Source: Desulfosporosinus sp. UBA4726
GTDB taxonomy: Bacteria; Bacillota; Desulfitobacteriia; Desulfitobacteriales; Desulfitobacteriaceae
DNA: 34,708 bases
Direction of reading: 5' to 3'
Assembly: GCA_002404215.1 (NCBI GenBank)
Contig: DHJG01000017.1
Coordinates: forward strand, 1-34,708
Positions within the stretch are counted from its first letter, which is position 1, and each line of letters opens with the position of its first letter. Positions 23,988 through 31,944 of this stretch are shown here, piece by piece. The position numbers and the translations under genes are program-made. The notes under the pieces were generated by a model. That model worked only from the letters and a program-made list of their open reading frames with translations, was not told the origin of the DNA and made no database searches.

Positions 23988-24710
23988 TTACTTTCTAGGT
24001 TTTGTCCCTGTTACGATAGCAACAACTCCACCTGCCAAATTATCATAATGGGTTTCGCTCAAACCGCATTCTGCAAATATACGGACCAATTCTTGCTGTG
24101 GCGGAAATTCTCGGGCGGAGTCATGTAAGTATTGATACGCGCTAGATTTTTTAGCCCAAATTTTGCCCATTAAGGGTACAAGTTTCTCAAAATATACCCA
24201 ATAAGCTTGTTTAAACACTGGGAGAGATGGTTTAGCCATATCCAAGGATACGACCTTTCCTCCGGGTTTAACGACACGTGCCATCTCTCGGATTCCCTGC
24301 CGTAAATCCGGTAAATTTCGCAATCCCCACCCCACTGTTACCCCGTCAAACAAATTGTCTGAAAAGGGAAGCTCCATGGCATCCCCTTGAATAAATACGA
24401 TACTATCTCGATTTGGTGACTGTATCAAGGATTGTTTAGCTACATCTAACATTTTTTGCGAGAAGTCTAATCCTGTTACATGTCCTTCACTACCTACTGC
24501 TTTTCCTAGTTCCATCGAGAGTTGTCCTGTCCCGCAGCAAACATCGAGCATCTGCATACCGGCCTTTGCTCCAACTCGTTGCACGGCAAAATTTCGCCAG
24601 TGTTTATCCATTCCTAGACTCATTAAGCTATTCATCAAATCATAATGAACAGCAATAGAATTAAAAGTATCTTTGACATATGTCGCTTTATCTTTACCAC
24701 CAAAATCCAT
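23988..24710 (-). CDS. menG: Demethylmenaquinone methyltransferase (MenG/UbiE)
   Basis: A 240-residue SAM-dependent methyltransferase that makes menaquinone from demethylmenaquinone, the last step of the pathway. The SAM loop is at 56-62 (DVCCGTG), followed by GLDFSQKMLDVA and GDAMELPFSDNLFDGVTVGWGLRNLPD, the UbiE signature. NLAGGVVAIVTGTKP closes the protein. The ATG at 24710 has GGGAG upstream; the longer reading from 24794 has no site. Together with mqnA and mqnE it places menaquinone synthesis in this organism. Confidence 0.93.
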   Translation of the reverse strand: MDFGGKDKATYVKDTFNSIAVHYDLMNSLMSLGMDKHWRNFAVQRVGAKAGMQMLDVCCGTGQLSMELGKAVGSEGHVTGLDFSQKMLDVAKQSLIQSPNRDSIVFIQGDAMELPFSDNLFDGVTVGWGLRNLPDLRQGIREMARVVKPGGKVVSLDMAKPSLPVFKQAYWVYFEKLVPLMGKIWAKKSSAYQYLHDSAREFPPQQELVRIFAECGLSETHYDNLAGGVVAIVTGTKPRK

Positions 24711-25112
24711 AATTTTTCTCCCTATCTCTTTTAGTTGTTCATGCTCGTAATAGTATTTGACATTTCCTACAATAGTACGCGAACATCGTCTCATTGTCCA
24801 TATGTACAGTAATTACTTAATGCCACTTGATAGTCATACAGCATTCTTCTTCGGCTACTGCTTGACTGACAGGGAAAGCAGGGCTGATCCATCTAGAAAT
24901 CTTATTGATAGCAACTATGCTCAGTCTAACCAGACTTGTATATAACTATTTCCTTACTTGTCCTACTATGCCCTATCCATTCCAGTTGGGACAGGAACAG
25001 CGGCTTCATCCTCAGGCTTCAACTATGATCCACTTGTTATTACACTGACCGGAAGCAGAGCATATAGCTACATGGATCTAAACTATACTGTATTACAATT
25101 CTTTAGAAGAAA
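24711..25112. other. Gene-poor gap with a plus-strand frame broken by one stop
   Basis: About 400 bases without a convincing gene. One plus-strand frame stays open from about 24757 to 25176 except for a single TAA at 24943-24945. Its product would include PVGTGTAASSSGFNYDPL, matching no family I know, and no ribosome binding site precedes either part. It could be a decayed gene or chance. Confidence 0.35.
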
Positions 25113-25116
25113 AAGA

Positions 25117-25152
25117 AAAGGAAGGAATCGCAAAAGCGCTCCTTTCCTTTTC
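25117..25152 (-). terminator. Terminator after feoC
   Basis: A purine/pyrimidine-rich imperfect stem, AAAAGGAAGGA... with ...TCCTTTCCTTTT, around AAAA. T-rich on the minus strand beyond the stem, about 65 bases after the feoC stop. Confidence 0.6.
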
Positions 25153-25218
25153 CTTTTACACAAATTGCGAATGTGAACCACACACCAGCTAAGAGGTGGG
25201 AAAACTCTTATAAATCTT

Positions 25219-25506
25219 TCACTTTAGCTTCGAATCTACAAATGCTTGTCCCCGCTCCGTGAGCACCCAAAATGTGAATGTTTCGGACGATGCAAAACCA
25301 CAGCCTTCACAATGACCGCTTCCCCGATCCTTACCACAGCTTGAGCTACAGGCTTGACCGAATTGTTCATTTCTAATATATCCCATATGTTTCATTTGAT
25401 CCAAGGAACTTTCAAGTTCTCTAACCGAACAGCCAACTTCATTGGCCAACTGTGTCATTGATAATGATTCCTTGCGTGCTAGTATTTCCAAGATGCTTGT
25501 TAGCAT
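25219..25506 (-). CDS. feoC: FeoC-like winged-helix protein with a Cys cluster
   Basis: A 95-residue FeoC-like protein. The N-terminal winged helix (about 1-45, LSMTQLANEVGCSVRELESSLDQMK) is followed by four Cys, at 53, 57, 66 and 69 (CSSSC..HCEGC), then a beta wing-like end. In known FeoC proteins this loop can bind an iron-sulfur cluster; whether it regulates FeoB or transcription is debated. ATG at 25506 follows AGGGAG. It starts 31 bases after the feoB stop and is the last gene of the operon. Confidence 0.85.
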   Translation of the reverse strand: MLTSILEILARKESLSMTQLANEVGCSVRELESSLDQMKHMGYIRNEQFGQACSSSCGKDRGSGHCEGCGFASSETFTFWVLTERGQAFVDSKLK

Positions 25507-25537
25507 AACTGTTCACTCCCTGAGGATTATTCGGGGG

Positions 25538-27625
25538 TTATTGAAAGCCAAGTGCTAGTCCACCGTGAAAAACAATCCAACCCATAACAAAACTGAGGAT
25601 AAGGTTATAAGCAACCCCAAAGCTTGTCCAACCTAAGCTTCCGGATTCCTTATACGTTGTAACGACCGATGCGAGACAGGGAATATAGAGCATATAAACT
25701 ACTAGGAAGGTGTACGCCCTTAAAGGGGTCATCGCACCCGTCATGGCCTGAGCTATAGACTGCGAAGCATTTGCTGCGACACCGTACAAAATGCCTAGAG
25801 TCGATAATGTCGTTTCTTTAGCCGTAAACCCAAAAACGATCGCAACCATGATCCGCCAGTCAAACCCTAATGGCTCTCCAATAAATGATAACCAACCTCC
25901 CATTTTCGCAGCCCATGTTGCATTCATAGAAACCCCTTGCGGATAAGAACTCAGTACCCAGACCACAATAGAGGCCACTAAAATGAACGTCCAAGCCCTT
26001 CTGAGAAAAGAGTAGGTTTTCTGCCACGTTGGTAACAGGATATTGCGCAATGTGGGGATATGGTACAGAGGCAGTTCCATAACAAAGGCTGAACGTTCCG
26101 TTTGCTTAACAACTCTTCTGAAGAAGAGTGCCGAGAACATCACGAGAATCATGCTTAATAAGAGAAGACTTACCATAACAACGGATCCCCGAGAACCCGG
26201 GAAAAATGCTGCTACAACAGCACTCATGACTCCTAAACGTGGAACACAGGGGATCAACGGATTTATGAGCATCGTTATCAAACGATCTTTAGGATCTTCC
26301 AATGTTCGTGTAGCCATAATTCCTGGTACATTACATCCAAAACCAGAAACTAAGGAAAAAAACGATTTGCCATGCAATCCCATGAGTTGCATAAATCGAT
26401 CCCCCAAAAAGGCTGCACGCGCTAAATAACCACTATCTTGCATAAAGGAAAAAAAGGCGAAGAAGATTGCTATTTGAGGGACAAAAGCTAAAACAGCCCC
26501 AACTCCCGCGAAGATCCCGTCTCGCACCAAGCTCTGAAGAAAATCAGGGGCGTGGCCCCATTGCAATATACTCACAATAACATCCGCTGCCCATGCCATT
26601 CCTTGGGAAACAGCGCCACCTATAGGCGCACTCGCTACAAACGAACCCCAAAACACTATGCCTAAAACCAAAAACATAATTGGATAACCCCAAATCGGTG
26701 AAAGGACCCACTTATCTAATAAATCCGTCCACGTGGGTTTAGAGGGGTTTTCGTGTGTCCTGAAACTTGGGAGAATCTGAGAAATATATTTATATTTGGC
26801 GTCTGCAAAGGCCATTTCAAATTGATCCTTGCCCCACCCTTCAGCCTCGTAAGTCTGTAGCAACTCATCCCCAGGAAGAGCCACTGTTTCTACTAGTTCG
26901 TAATTTACAGCATCTCCAGGATCACAACAGGCATCCTTATTCTTACTATTCCTAGACTTTGGAGTGCTTGACTTCCACTCTTGCCCGATTTCCGGATCTC
27001 GCTCTAAACGTTTAAGAGCCAACCACCGCAGCGGATACCTTGTTACCTCTGCATTATCCGCCAATTGACCTTCCATTGCTCGAATCCTTTGCTCAAGTTC
27101 TTCAGGATACGACACTTCACCCTGTAAAGGATCCAATTCCAGCATCCCTACCCGAATAGCCTCCGTTAAGAATTCCTCAATTCCTTTGCCTTTAGCCGCA
27201 ACAATTTCAACAACGGGAACGTTCAAGGCCAATGCCAACTGAGTGGTATTAATTGTTATACCAGCAGACTGTGCCAAATCCATCATATTTAAGCCGATAA
27301 CAACGCGGGGAGAAAGCTCCATAATCTGGAGAACTAAGTAGAGATTACGTTCAATATTTGAAGCATCAATCATTGCCATTACAACATCCGGTTTTTCACG
27401 AAGTATATATTCACGCGTAATGATCTCTTCTTGGGAGTATGCGGTCAAGCTATAGGTTCCAGGAAGATCAATCAGTTCTATTTGCTGATTAGCTCTTTTG
27501 ATTAAACCTGATTTCCGCTCAACGGTTTTTCCAGCCCAGTTTCCAACCTGTTGATTGGAACCAGTCAAGGCATTAAAAACCGTACTTTTTCCCACGTTGG
27601 GGTTTCCTACAAGAGCTATTTTCAT
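25538..27625 (-). CDS. feoB: Ferrous iron transporter FeoB
   Basis: A 695-residue inner-membrane Fe(II) transporter. The N-terminal G domain has G1 GNPNVGKST (7-15), the DLPGT switch (53-57) and G4 NMMD (113-116). A helical spacer with a short Cys pair (DACCDPGD) leads to the membrane domain with two Gate motifs. Conserved SGFGCNVPGIMATRTLEDPKD and the later VFGFTAKETT are visible. Length is typical. ATG at 27625 follows AAGGGGGA. It is the middle gene of feoA-feoB-feoC, 82 bases after feoA. Confidence 0.97.
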   Translation of the reverse strand: MKIALVGNPNVGKSTVFNALTGSNQQVGNWAGKTVERKSGLIKRANQQIELIDLPGTYSLTAYSQEEIITREYILREKPDVVMAMIDASNIERNLYLVLQIMELSPRVVIGLNMMDLAQSAGITINTTQLALALNVPVVEIVAAKGKGIEEFLTEAIRVGMLELDPLQGEVSYPEELEQRIRAMEGQLADNAEVTRYPLRWLALKRLERDPEIGQEWKSSTPKSRNSKNKDACCDPGDAVNYELVETVALPGDELLQTYEAEGWGKDQFEMAFADAKYKYISQILPSFRTHENPSKPTWTDLLDKWVLSPIWGYPIMFLVLGIVFWGSFVASAPIGGAVSQGMAWAADVIVSILQWGHAPDFLQSLVRDGIFAGVGAVLAFVPQIAIFFAFFSFMQDSGYLARAAFLGDRFMQLMGLHGKSFFSLVSGFGCNVPGIMATRTLEDPKDRLITMLINPLIPCVPRLGVMSAVVAAFFPGSRGSVVMVSLLLLSMILVMFSALFFRRVVKQTERSAFVMELPLYHIPTLRNILLPTWQKTYSFLRRAWTFILVASIVVWVLSSYPQGVSMNATWAAKMGGWLSFIGEPLGFDWRIMVAIVFGFTAKETTLSTLGILYGVAANASQSIAQAMTGAMTPLRAYTFLVVYMLYIPCLASVVTTYKESGSLGWTSFGVAYNLILSFVMGWIVFHGGLALGFQ

Positions 27626-27707
27626 TGGCCGCTTCCCCCTTTTATGCTCCTTAAAGTGTCTTAAGCGGCAAAATTATAAATTCATATAGGTTATCAATAT
27701 CAATGAC

Positions 27708-27992
27708 TTAACGACTCGCTAGTGGATGTTGTATATATCCTGGATAAGTCTCATTAACTCGATATGTCTCACTAATCTTAATTTTGGCACATTCCCCTCT
27801 ACGCATCGCTAAATAGTACCCTTTCAACCGAATCTGGAGTGGACCACCAAAGGGAGCACAACGGACAACTTCTAACTCAACTCCGGGAACGATACCCATA
27901 TCCATCATCCGGCGACGCAAGGCTCCTCCGCCTTCAATACGTTCAATAATCGCCCGTTCCCCCGGTTTTAAATCTCCTAATAATCTTTCCAT
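27708..27992 (-). CDS. feoA: FeoA domain protein
   Basis: A 94-residue SH3-like FeoA protein, first gene of the ferrous iron operon. Typical residues are GERAIIERIEGGGALRRRMMDMGIVPGVELEVV and the closing KGYYLAMRRGECAKI. FeoA is thought to bind FeoB and affect iron uptake. The ATG at 27992 follows GGGGGGATG. A good sigma-A promoter and a Fur-like box lie 50-110 bases upstream. Confidence 0.93.
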   Translation of the reverse strand: MERLLGDLKPGERAIIERIEGGGALRRRMMDMGIVPGVELEVVRCAPFGGPLQIRLKGYYLAMRRGECAKIKISETYRVNETYPGYIQHPLASR

Positions 27993-28047
27993 CGTCCATC
28001 CCCCCTGCTATCCGATAACCGTTCTCAATTGAACTTCTAAAAATAAC

Positions 28048-28062
28048 TGAGAATTCATCTCA
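28048..28062 (-). promoter_or_regulatory. Candidate Fur box before feoA
   Basis: TGAGAATTCATCTCA matches the 7-1-7 Fur pattern (TGATAAT-N-ATTATCA) at about 10 of 14 positions and is itself an imperfect inverted repeat. It lies just after the likely transcription start, a position suited to repression by Fe-Fur. Confidence 0.5.
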
Positions 28063-28071
28063 TTTGTCTTT

Positions 28072-28100
28072 AGCATACTATTCTTTTCCAACCCTGTCAA
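28072..28100 (-). promoter_or_regulatory. Sigma-A promoter of feoABC
   Basis: On the minus strand: TTGACA (28100-28095), 17-base spacer, TATGCT (28077-28072). The -35 box is consensus and the -10 matches at 4 of 6. Confidence 0.75.
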
Positions 28101-28204
28101 TGGAGATTAATATCTAATGGTCCAAGATTAGTCAAGAATTTCATAGTACTTTTCGCGAATACAAGCATGCATAGAATTAGTCCGAATAAATATGTCTCTA
28201 AACA

Positions 28205-28234
28205 AAAAAAGGCCAGGGTTATTCCCTGACCTTT
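28205..28234 (-). terminator. Terminator after the zinc-ribbon gene
   Basis: AAAGGTCAGGG pairs with CCCTGGCCTTT around a short AT loop, followed on the minus strand by a T run, 10 bases beyond the stop codon. Confidence 0.85.
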
Positions 28235-28243
28235 TGTTAATTT

Positions 28244-28570
28244 CTAGTAACGACGCATAGATTGGAAACATTCGCGACAATACACTGGTTTGTCACCAGA
28301 AGGCTGGAAAGGCACTTCTGTTTGTACTCCGCAGTTTGCGCAGACTGCAGGAAACATTTCACGTTGTGGGCGACTACCACTACTACCGAAACTACCGCCG
28401 CCGTAATTATTGCGACCACCACCATTTTGTTGCTTGCGTGCTTGACGGCAAGCGGGGCAACGAGTTGGATCATTTTCGAATCCTTTTTCAGCATAGAAAT
28501 CTTGTTCGCTCGCCGAGAATACAAACTCCTGGCTGCAATCGCGGCATGTTAATGTTTTGTCTTGGCCCAT
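28244..28570 (-). CDS. Double zinc-ribbon protein
   Basis: A 108-residue protein with two four-Cys zinc ribbons: Cys9/Cys12/Cys38/Cys41 (CRDCSQEF ... CPACRQAR) and Cys77/Cys80/Cys98/Cys101 (CANCGVQTEVPF ... CRECF). A Gly/Asn/Ser-rich linker (about 49-66) joins them. Similar CxxC zinc-ribbon proteins are common in anaerobic Firmicutes and Chloroflexi; their function is unknown, with nucleic acid binding the usual guess. ATG at 28570 follows AAGGAGGAG. Confidence 0.88.
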   Translation of the reverse strand: MGQDKTLTCRDCSQEFVFSASEQDFYAEKGFENDPTRCPACRQARKQQNGGGRNNYGGGSFGSSGSRPQREMFPAVCANCGVQTEVPFQPSGDKPVYCRECFQSMRRY

Positions 28571-28582
28571 GATAACTCCTCC

Positions 28583-28816
28583 TTATTGGGTGCTCCTTTG
28601 CGTTGGATCCTTCACACATTTCATCCGTTCCACCCAAATAAGGTCCGAGTAATGGATTCCATTGTAGTTAGGCCCAAGTCTTAACAAGCACATGGTCAGT
28701 ATAGCAGTCCATATGATTAGAAGCAAACAAAATTTTCTGCATTTTCTTGCTTCTAACCATCGAAATAACCTAGAGCCAACAAAACCTTTTAAACATACGA
28801 AAGCAAGAATATTCAA
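28583..28816 (-). CDS. Doubtful small membrane ORF, 77 aa
   Basis: Fills the gap between the asparaginase gene and the zinc-ribbon gene. It has one hydrophobic segment (about 28-46, RKFCLLLIIWTAILTMCLL) after a basic stretch. The start is a TTG at 28816 with no ribosome binding site, which weakens the call. It may be the spacer of an asparaginase/zinc-ribbon transcript rather than a gene. Confidence 0.35.
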   Translation of the reverse strand: MNILAFVCLKGFVGSRLFRWLEARKCRKFCLLLIIWTAILTMCLLRLGPNYNGIHYSDLIWVERMKCVKDPTQRSTQ

Positions 28817-28824
28817 TGCTTAAG

Positions 28825-29817
28825 TTAATAAATATTCACAGCCCCATTAGCGAGAATTGTTCTTAACTCTTTTTTATCCATGCCTTGACCTAAGGCAAGA
28901 CTTAAGAACAAGCGCACTTTTTCTGTTGACAAATCTGTTGAAAACCAAGCCCCAACTCGTTCGAGGTCTGCCCCCCCACCCGGATACCCATAGACGGGAG
29001 CCGTACGCCCAAATAAACAACGCGACGTAATAACAACCGGAATGCCGCCTGCGACAATGTCAGAAATCTCCTGCATGAGTTGAGGAGGTAAGTTTCCGCG
29101 TCCGAAGGCTTCAATCACTAGTGCTTCTGTTTCGTATTGTACCATTGCCCGTATAATTTCTGAAGACATACCCGTAAAAGCCTTACAAATAGAGACCTTT
29201 GCTAACGTCTCGGGGACTCCAAGTTTAACGGTGTGTTCCGGTTTACGATGCCAAATGACCTCGCCGGTGTCAATACTTCCTAAAGCTCCCTTATCACCCG
29301 AATGGAAGGCCTCCAGATGACTGGTATGCAATTTACGCACATCACGTGCGGCATGAATTTCTTCATTAAGTGCAATTACTACTCCACGATTGATGGCCCG
29401 AGGATTTAAGGCGATGCGCATCGCATTGTGTAAATTACGTGGACCGTCTGAATCACTCTCGGAGGCATCTCTTTGGGAGGCGGTAAGAATCACAGGTCGA
29501 GGGTCTTTAATAGCAACATCCAGGAAGTAAGCAGTTTCTTCGAGTGTATCCGTACCATGAGTGATAATAATTCCTTTTAATAATGGATCAAGTAAAAATC
29601 GCCTTTCGACTTCCATCGCTAATAGTCTCATATGCTCGGGATCCATATTACAACTTGCAACATTACTAAATTCGCAGATTTCCCAATTAGCTTCTCGATA
29701 AAGATCTGGTAAACTCTGCAATAGTTCATTGCCGCTAACAGCCGGAACTACCTTTCCTGTCTCATCCTTACGCATAGCAATAGTACCACCAGTAGCAATT
29801 AGAAGCACCTTTTCCAT
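28825..29817 (-). CDS. ansA: L-asparaginase
   Basis: A 330-residue asparaginase/glutaminase of the bacterial N-terminal threonine class. The first catalytic Thr is Thr12 (ATGGTIA), and the second set is THGTDTLEE at 86-94 (Thr89, Asp90), with LTASQRDASESDSDGPRNL downstream. No signal peptide is present, so it is most likely cytosolic (type I-like): asparagine to aspartate and ammonia. ATG at 29817 follows AAAGGAGGA. Confidence 0.93.
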   Translation of the reverse strand: MEKVLLIATGGTIAMRKDETGKVVPAVSGNELLQSLPDLYREANWEICEFSNVASCNMDPEHMRLLAMEVERRFLLDPLLKGIIITHGTDTLEETAYFLDVAIKDPRPVILTASQRDASESDSDGPRNLHNAMRIALNPRAINRGVVIALNEEIHAARDVRKLHTSHLEAFHSGDKGALGSIDTGEVIWHRKPEHTVKLGVPETLAKVSICKAFTGMSSEIIRAMVQYETEALVIEAFGRGNLPPQLMQEISDIVAGGIPVVITSRCLFGRTAPVYGYPGGGADLERVGAWFSTDLSTEKVRLFLSLALGQGMDKKELRTILANGAVNIY

Positions 29818-29958
29818 CTTATCCTCCTTTAAGGGACTATTCTTATTTTTTAAGAAAATTTATGGATTACCATATTTTTATTTGAAAAGTAAAATTTATT
29901 GACTTCCTTCTCATATCTTATCCTAGGAGTATTACTACCAAAGGAGGTGGAAGTCTAT

Positions 29959-30936
29959 TTGAACTCAAATTGGACGCCTACAGCACGACGCCTAATGGAC
30001 AAACGATTGTGGATACTCGGTTATGTTTCCGAAGATTTCCCAGGTGATTTGCGCGCAATTGAGTCACTTCGCCAACAGGGCTCCCGCATAGACGTTTATG
30101 CTGATTTTGCCTTTCAACTTCAGCCTGATGGTCAGTTCACCGGTCAAGTTAATAATCTCGCCCTTCAAGAGGCTATCTTTGGCACCGCCTCCCTTATTCT
30201 CTTCCATAATTTTAACGGGAAAACGTTCGATCCGCTACCCTTGCGTTCTATTTTATCGTCACCTGCTTCCCAAAGAAATTGCATACGTCATATGATTGAT
30301 CTAATTCCTCCTACTGCAGCTGGAGTACATGTTGACTTTGAAAGCGTAGAAGCCTCTTACCGGATCCCTTTTCTCACCTTTCTAGAATCCCTAAGAGCGA
30401 CACTACATGACCGCGGCTTACTTTTAACCATTGCTATCCCTGCAAAACGTTCTGAGTGGGAAGCGCCAGGTTATGACTTTGTTGGCATTGGGCGGCTATG
30501 TGATTCAATTACCCTGATGACCTATGACGAACATTTTTCAGGTGGTTCCCCTGGTCCCATAGCAAGTTTACCATGGATGATCGAAGCGCTTGATTATGCA
30601 ATCCGCTATATTCCACATGAAAAGCTCTTATTAGGCATTCCAGTCTATGGATACGATTGGTCCAACGAAGCAACAAATATGGTGCCGATGCGCAATATTC
30701 CTGAGTTAGTCCTCCCCACCAGCGCACGCACCCTCTGGTCTGACCCTGCCGTTGAACCCTATTTTTATTATTGGCGAGGACGTCAGAAACATACAGTATG
30801 GTATGAAAGTGAACTTTCCACAAAGATTCGTTTCGGACTTGTCAAAAGCTATCGATTGCGGGGCATCGCCATTTGGCGACTTGGTTATGAAACCAACCGC
30901 TTTTGGCAAGGCATAACGAGCAAACTTAAAAGATAG
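29959..30936 (+). CDS. Glycoside hydrolase family 18-like protein
   Basis: A 325-residue GH18 TIM-barrel protein of the YaaH/SleL/chitinase type. The DxxDxDxE active-site strand reads AAGVHVDFE: the last Asp126 and catalytic Glu128 are kept, but the first two Asp are Ala and His. Later strands LLLTIAIPAK, DSITLMTYDEH (with the Met-Tyr-Asp motif) and LLLGIPVYGYDW fit the family, as does the closing GIAIWRLGYE. No signal peptide or LysM is seen. TTG at 29959 is chosen because AAGGAGGTG lies upstream (spacing about 11); the frame also opens earlier at 29899. A spore cortex or germination role is plausible. Confidence 0.85.
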   Translation: MNSNWTPTARRLMDKRLWILGYVSEDFPGDLRAIESLRQQGSRIDVYADFAFQLQPDGQFTGQVNNLALQEAIFGTASLILFHNFNGKTFDPLPLRSILSSPASQRNCIRHMIDLIPPTAAGVHVDFESVEASYRIPFLTFLESLRATLHDRGLLLTIAIPAKRSEWEAPGYDFVGIGRLCDSITLMTYDEHFSGGSPGPIASLPWMIEALDYAIRYIPHEKLLLGIPVYGYDWSNEATNMVPMRNIPELVLPTSARTLWSDPAVEPYFYYWRGRQKHTVWYESELSTKIRFGLVKSYRLRGIAIWRLGYETNRFWQGITSKLKR

Positions 30937-30966
30937 TTTTCCTTACCTTCCTTATTAAACGCTTAA

Positions 30967-30994
30967 TAGAGCATCTTCAACAGAAGATGCTCTA
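30967..30994. terminator. Hairpin after the GH18 gene
   Basis: A 12-bp perfect stem TAGAGCATCTTC/GAAGATGCTCTA with loop AACA. The T tail is weak on both strands, so termination is probable rather than sure. Confidence 0.6.
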
Positions 30995-31102
30995 AACTTA
31001 TAATATACATTTACTTGTTCTTTAATCGATTAAGCTTTATTATTGAAATAGTGTTGCACCCTAACCCTCGCTGAGCTAACCCTGTACTGACTGACTATGC
31101 GG

Positions 31103-31222
31103 TTAGCTTGGATTTATAACAATAATGACAGCCAATACGGCGGCTATAAATACTGCTAGTACCCGGAAGGGAGTGTTGATGACTTGTTGGATGCGTACAG
31201 GAGTCAGTTTGATGATAGCCAT
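31103..31222 (-). CDS. Tiny single-pass membrane protein, 39 aa
   Basis: Not recognised. ATG at 31222 is preceded by GGAGAGG at short spacing. A basic amphipathic start (MAIIKLTPVRIQQVINTPF) precedes a hydrophobic segment at about 21-36 (VLAVFIAAVLAVIIVI). It is divergent from the Crp/Fnr gene with 47 bases between starts, so the two may share regulation. Confidence 0.6.
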   Translation of the reverse strand: MAIIKLTPVRIQQVINTPFRVLAVFIAAVLAVIIVINPS

Positions 31223-31269
31223 ACCCTCTCCACCTCGCTCCTTCTAGTGTATGAAATGAGGTGTATTTC

Positions 31270-31944
31270 GTGCTTAAACCCGAAGAACTTCTCCGCTTTG
31301 CTCTGTTTTCCTCTTTAACCCCTGACGATGTCGCTCCCCTACTTATTCATTTAAAAGAGCGTCGTTACCGTCGTGGGCAACTATTGTTTGTCGAAGGGGA
31401 GATTGGTTCGTGTGTTTATTTTGTCCTTTCTGGACAAGTTAAACTCAGTAAATCAACACTGGCAGGAGAAGAACAGATTCTCGATTGGTGTGGCCCTAAT
31501 GATTGTTTCGCCGAGGTTTTACTTCTTGAAGACGGTCCTTATCCTGTGACAGCCGAAGTTCTCCAGGATACTACCCTTTTGGTCCTCCATAATGAATTAA
31601 TGCCCCGCTTTTTGGAAGCTAACCCTGCACTTTCCGTTGCCCTCATTCGCACATTGAGTCGGCGATTAAGACTTTCCCAAGAGTTCATCCGAATTCTAAC
31701 CAACCGATCTACCGCAGGAATTCTGGCTGCCCTTTTTCTTCGCCTTGCGCAACCAGCAACAAACCCTGGACAACCTATTTTTGTAGATGCATCACTTACC
31801 CACCGCGATTTGGCCAGTATGATTGGGACATCTAGAGAATGTGTCAACCGAGCTATTAACGGTTGGAAAAAATCCGGGATTTTAAAATTGGTGGATGATC
31901 GTTTAGAAATTATTAAACCTCATGAATTAGCGGCCTGGCCTTAA
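31270..31944 (+). CDS. Crp/Fnr-family transcription regulator
   Basis: A 224-residue regulator. The cyclic-nucleotide-binding-like domain is at about 10-120 (RRGQLLFVEGEIGSCVYFVLSGQVKLSK). A dimer helix follows, then a Crp-type helix-turn-helix at about 165-205 (SLTHRDLASMIGTSRECVNRAINGW). The N-terminal Fnr cysteines are missing, so it is not an oxygen-sensing [4Fe-4S] Fnr; the effector is unknown. GTG at 31270 is favoured over GTG 31261 because GAGGTG is then 6 bases upstream. Tail-to-tail 4-base overlap with the next gene. Confidence 0.9.
   Translation: MLKPEELLRFALFSSLTPDDVAPLLIHLKERRYRRGQLLFVEGEIGSCVYFVLSGQVKLSKSTLAGEEQILDWCGPNDCFAEVLLLEDGPYPVTAEVLQDTTLLVLHNELMPRFLEANPALSVALIRTLSRRLRLSQEFIRILTNRSTAGILAALFLRLAQPATNPGQPIFVDASLTHRDLASMIGTSRECVNRAINGWKKSGILKLVDDRLEIIKPHELAAWP

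Noticed and set aside
28237..28524. Overlapping frames in the zinc-ribbon gene on both strands
   Set aside because: Shadow frames produced by the Gly-rich linker; the CXXC-rich frame is clearly the coding one.
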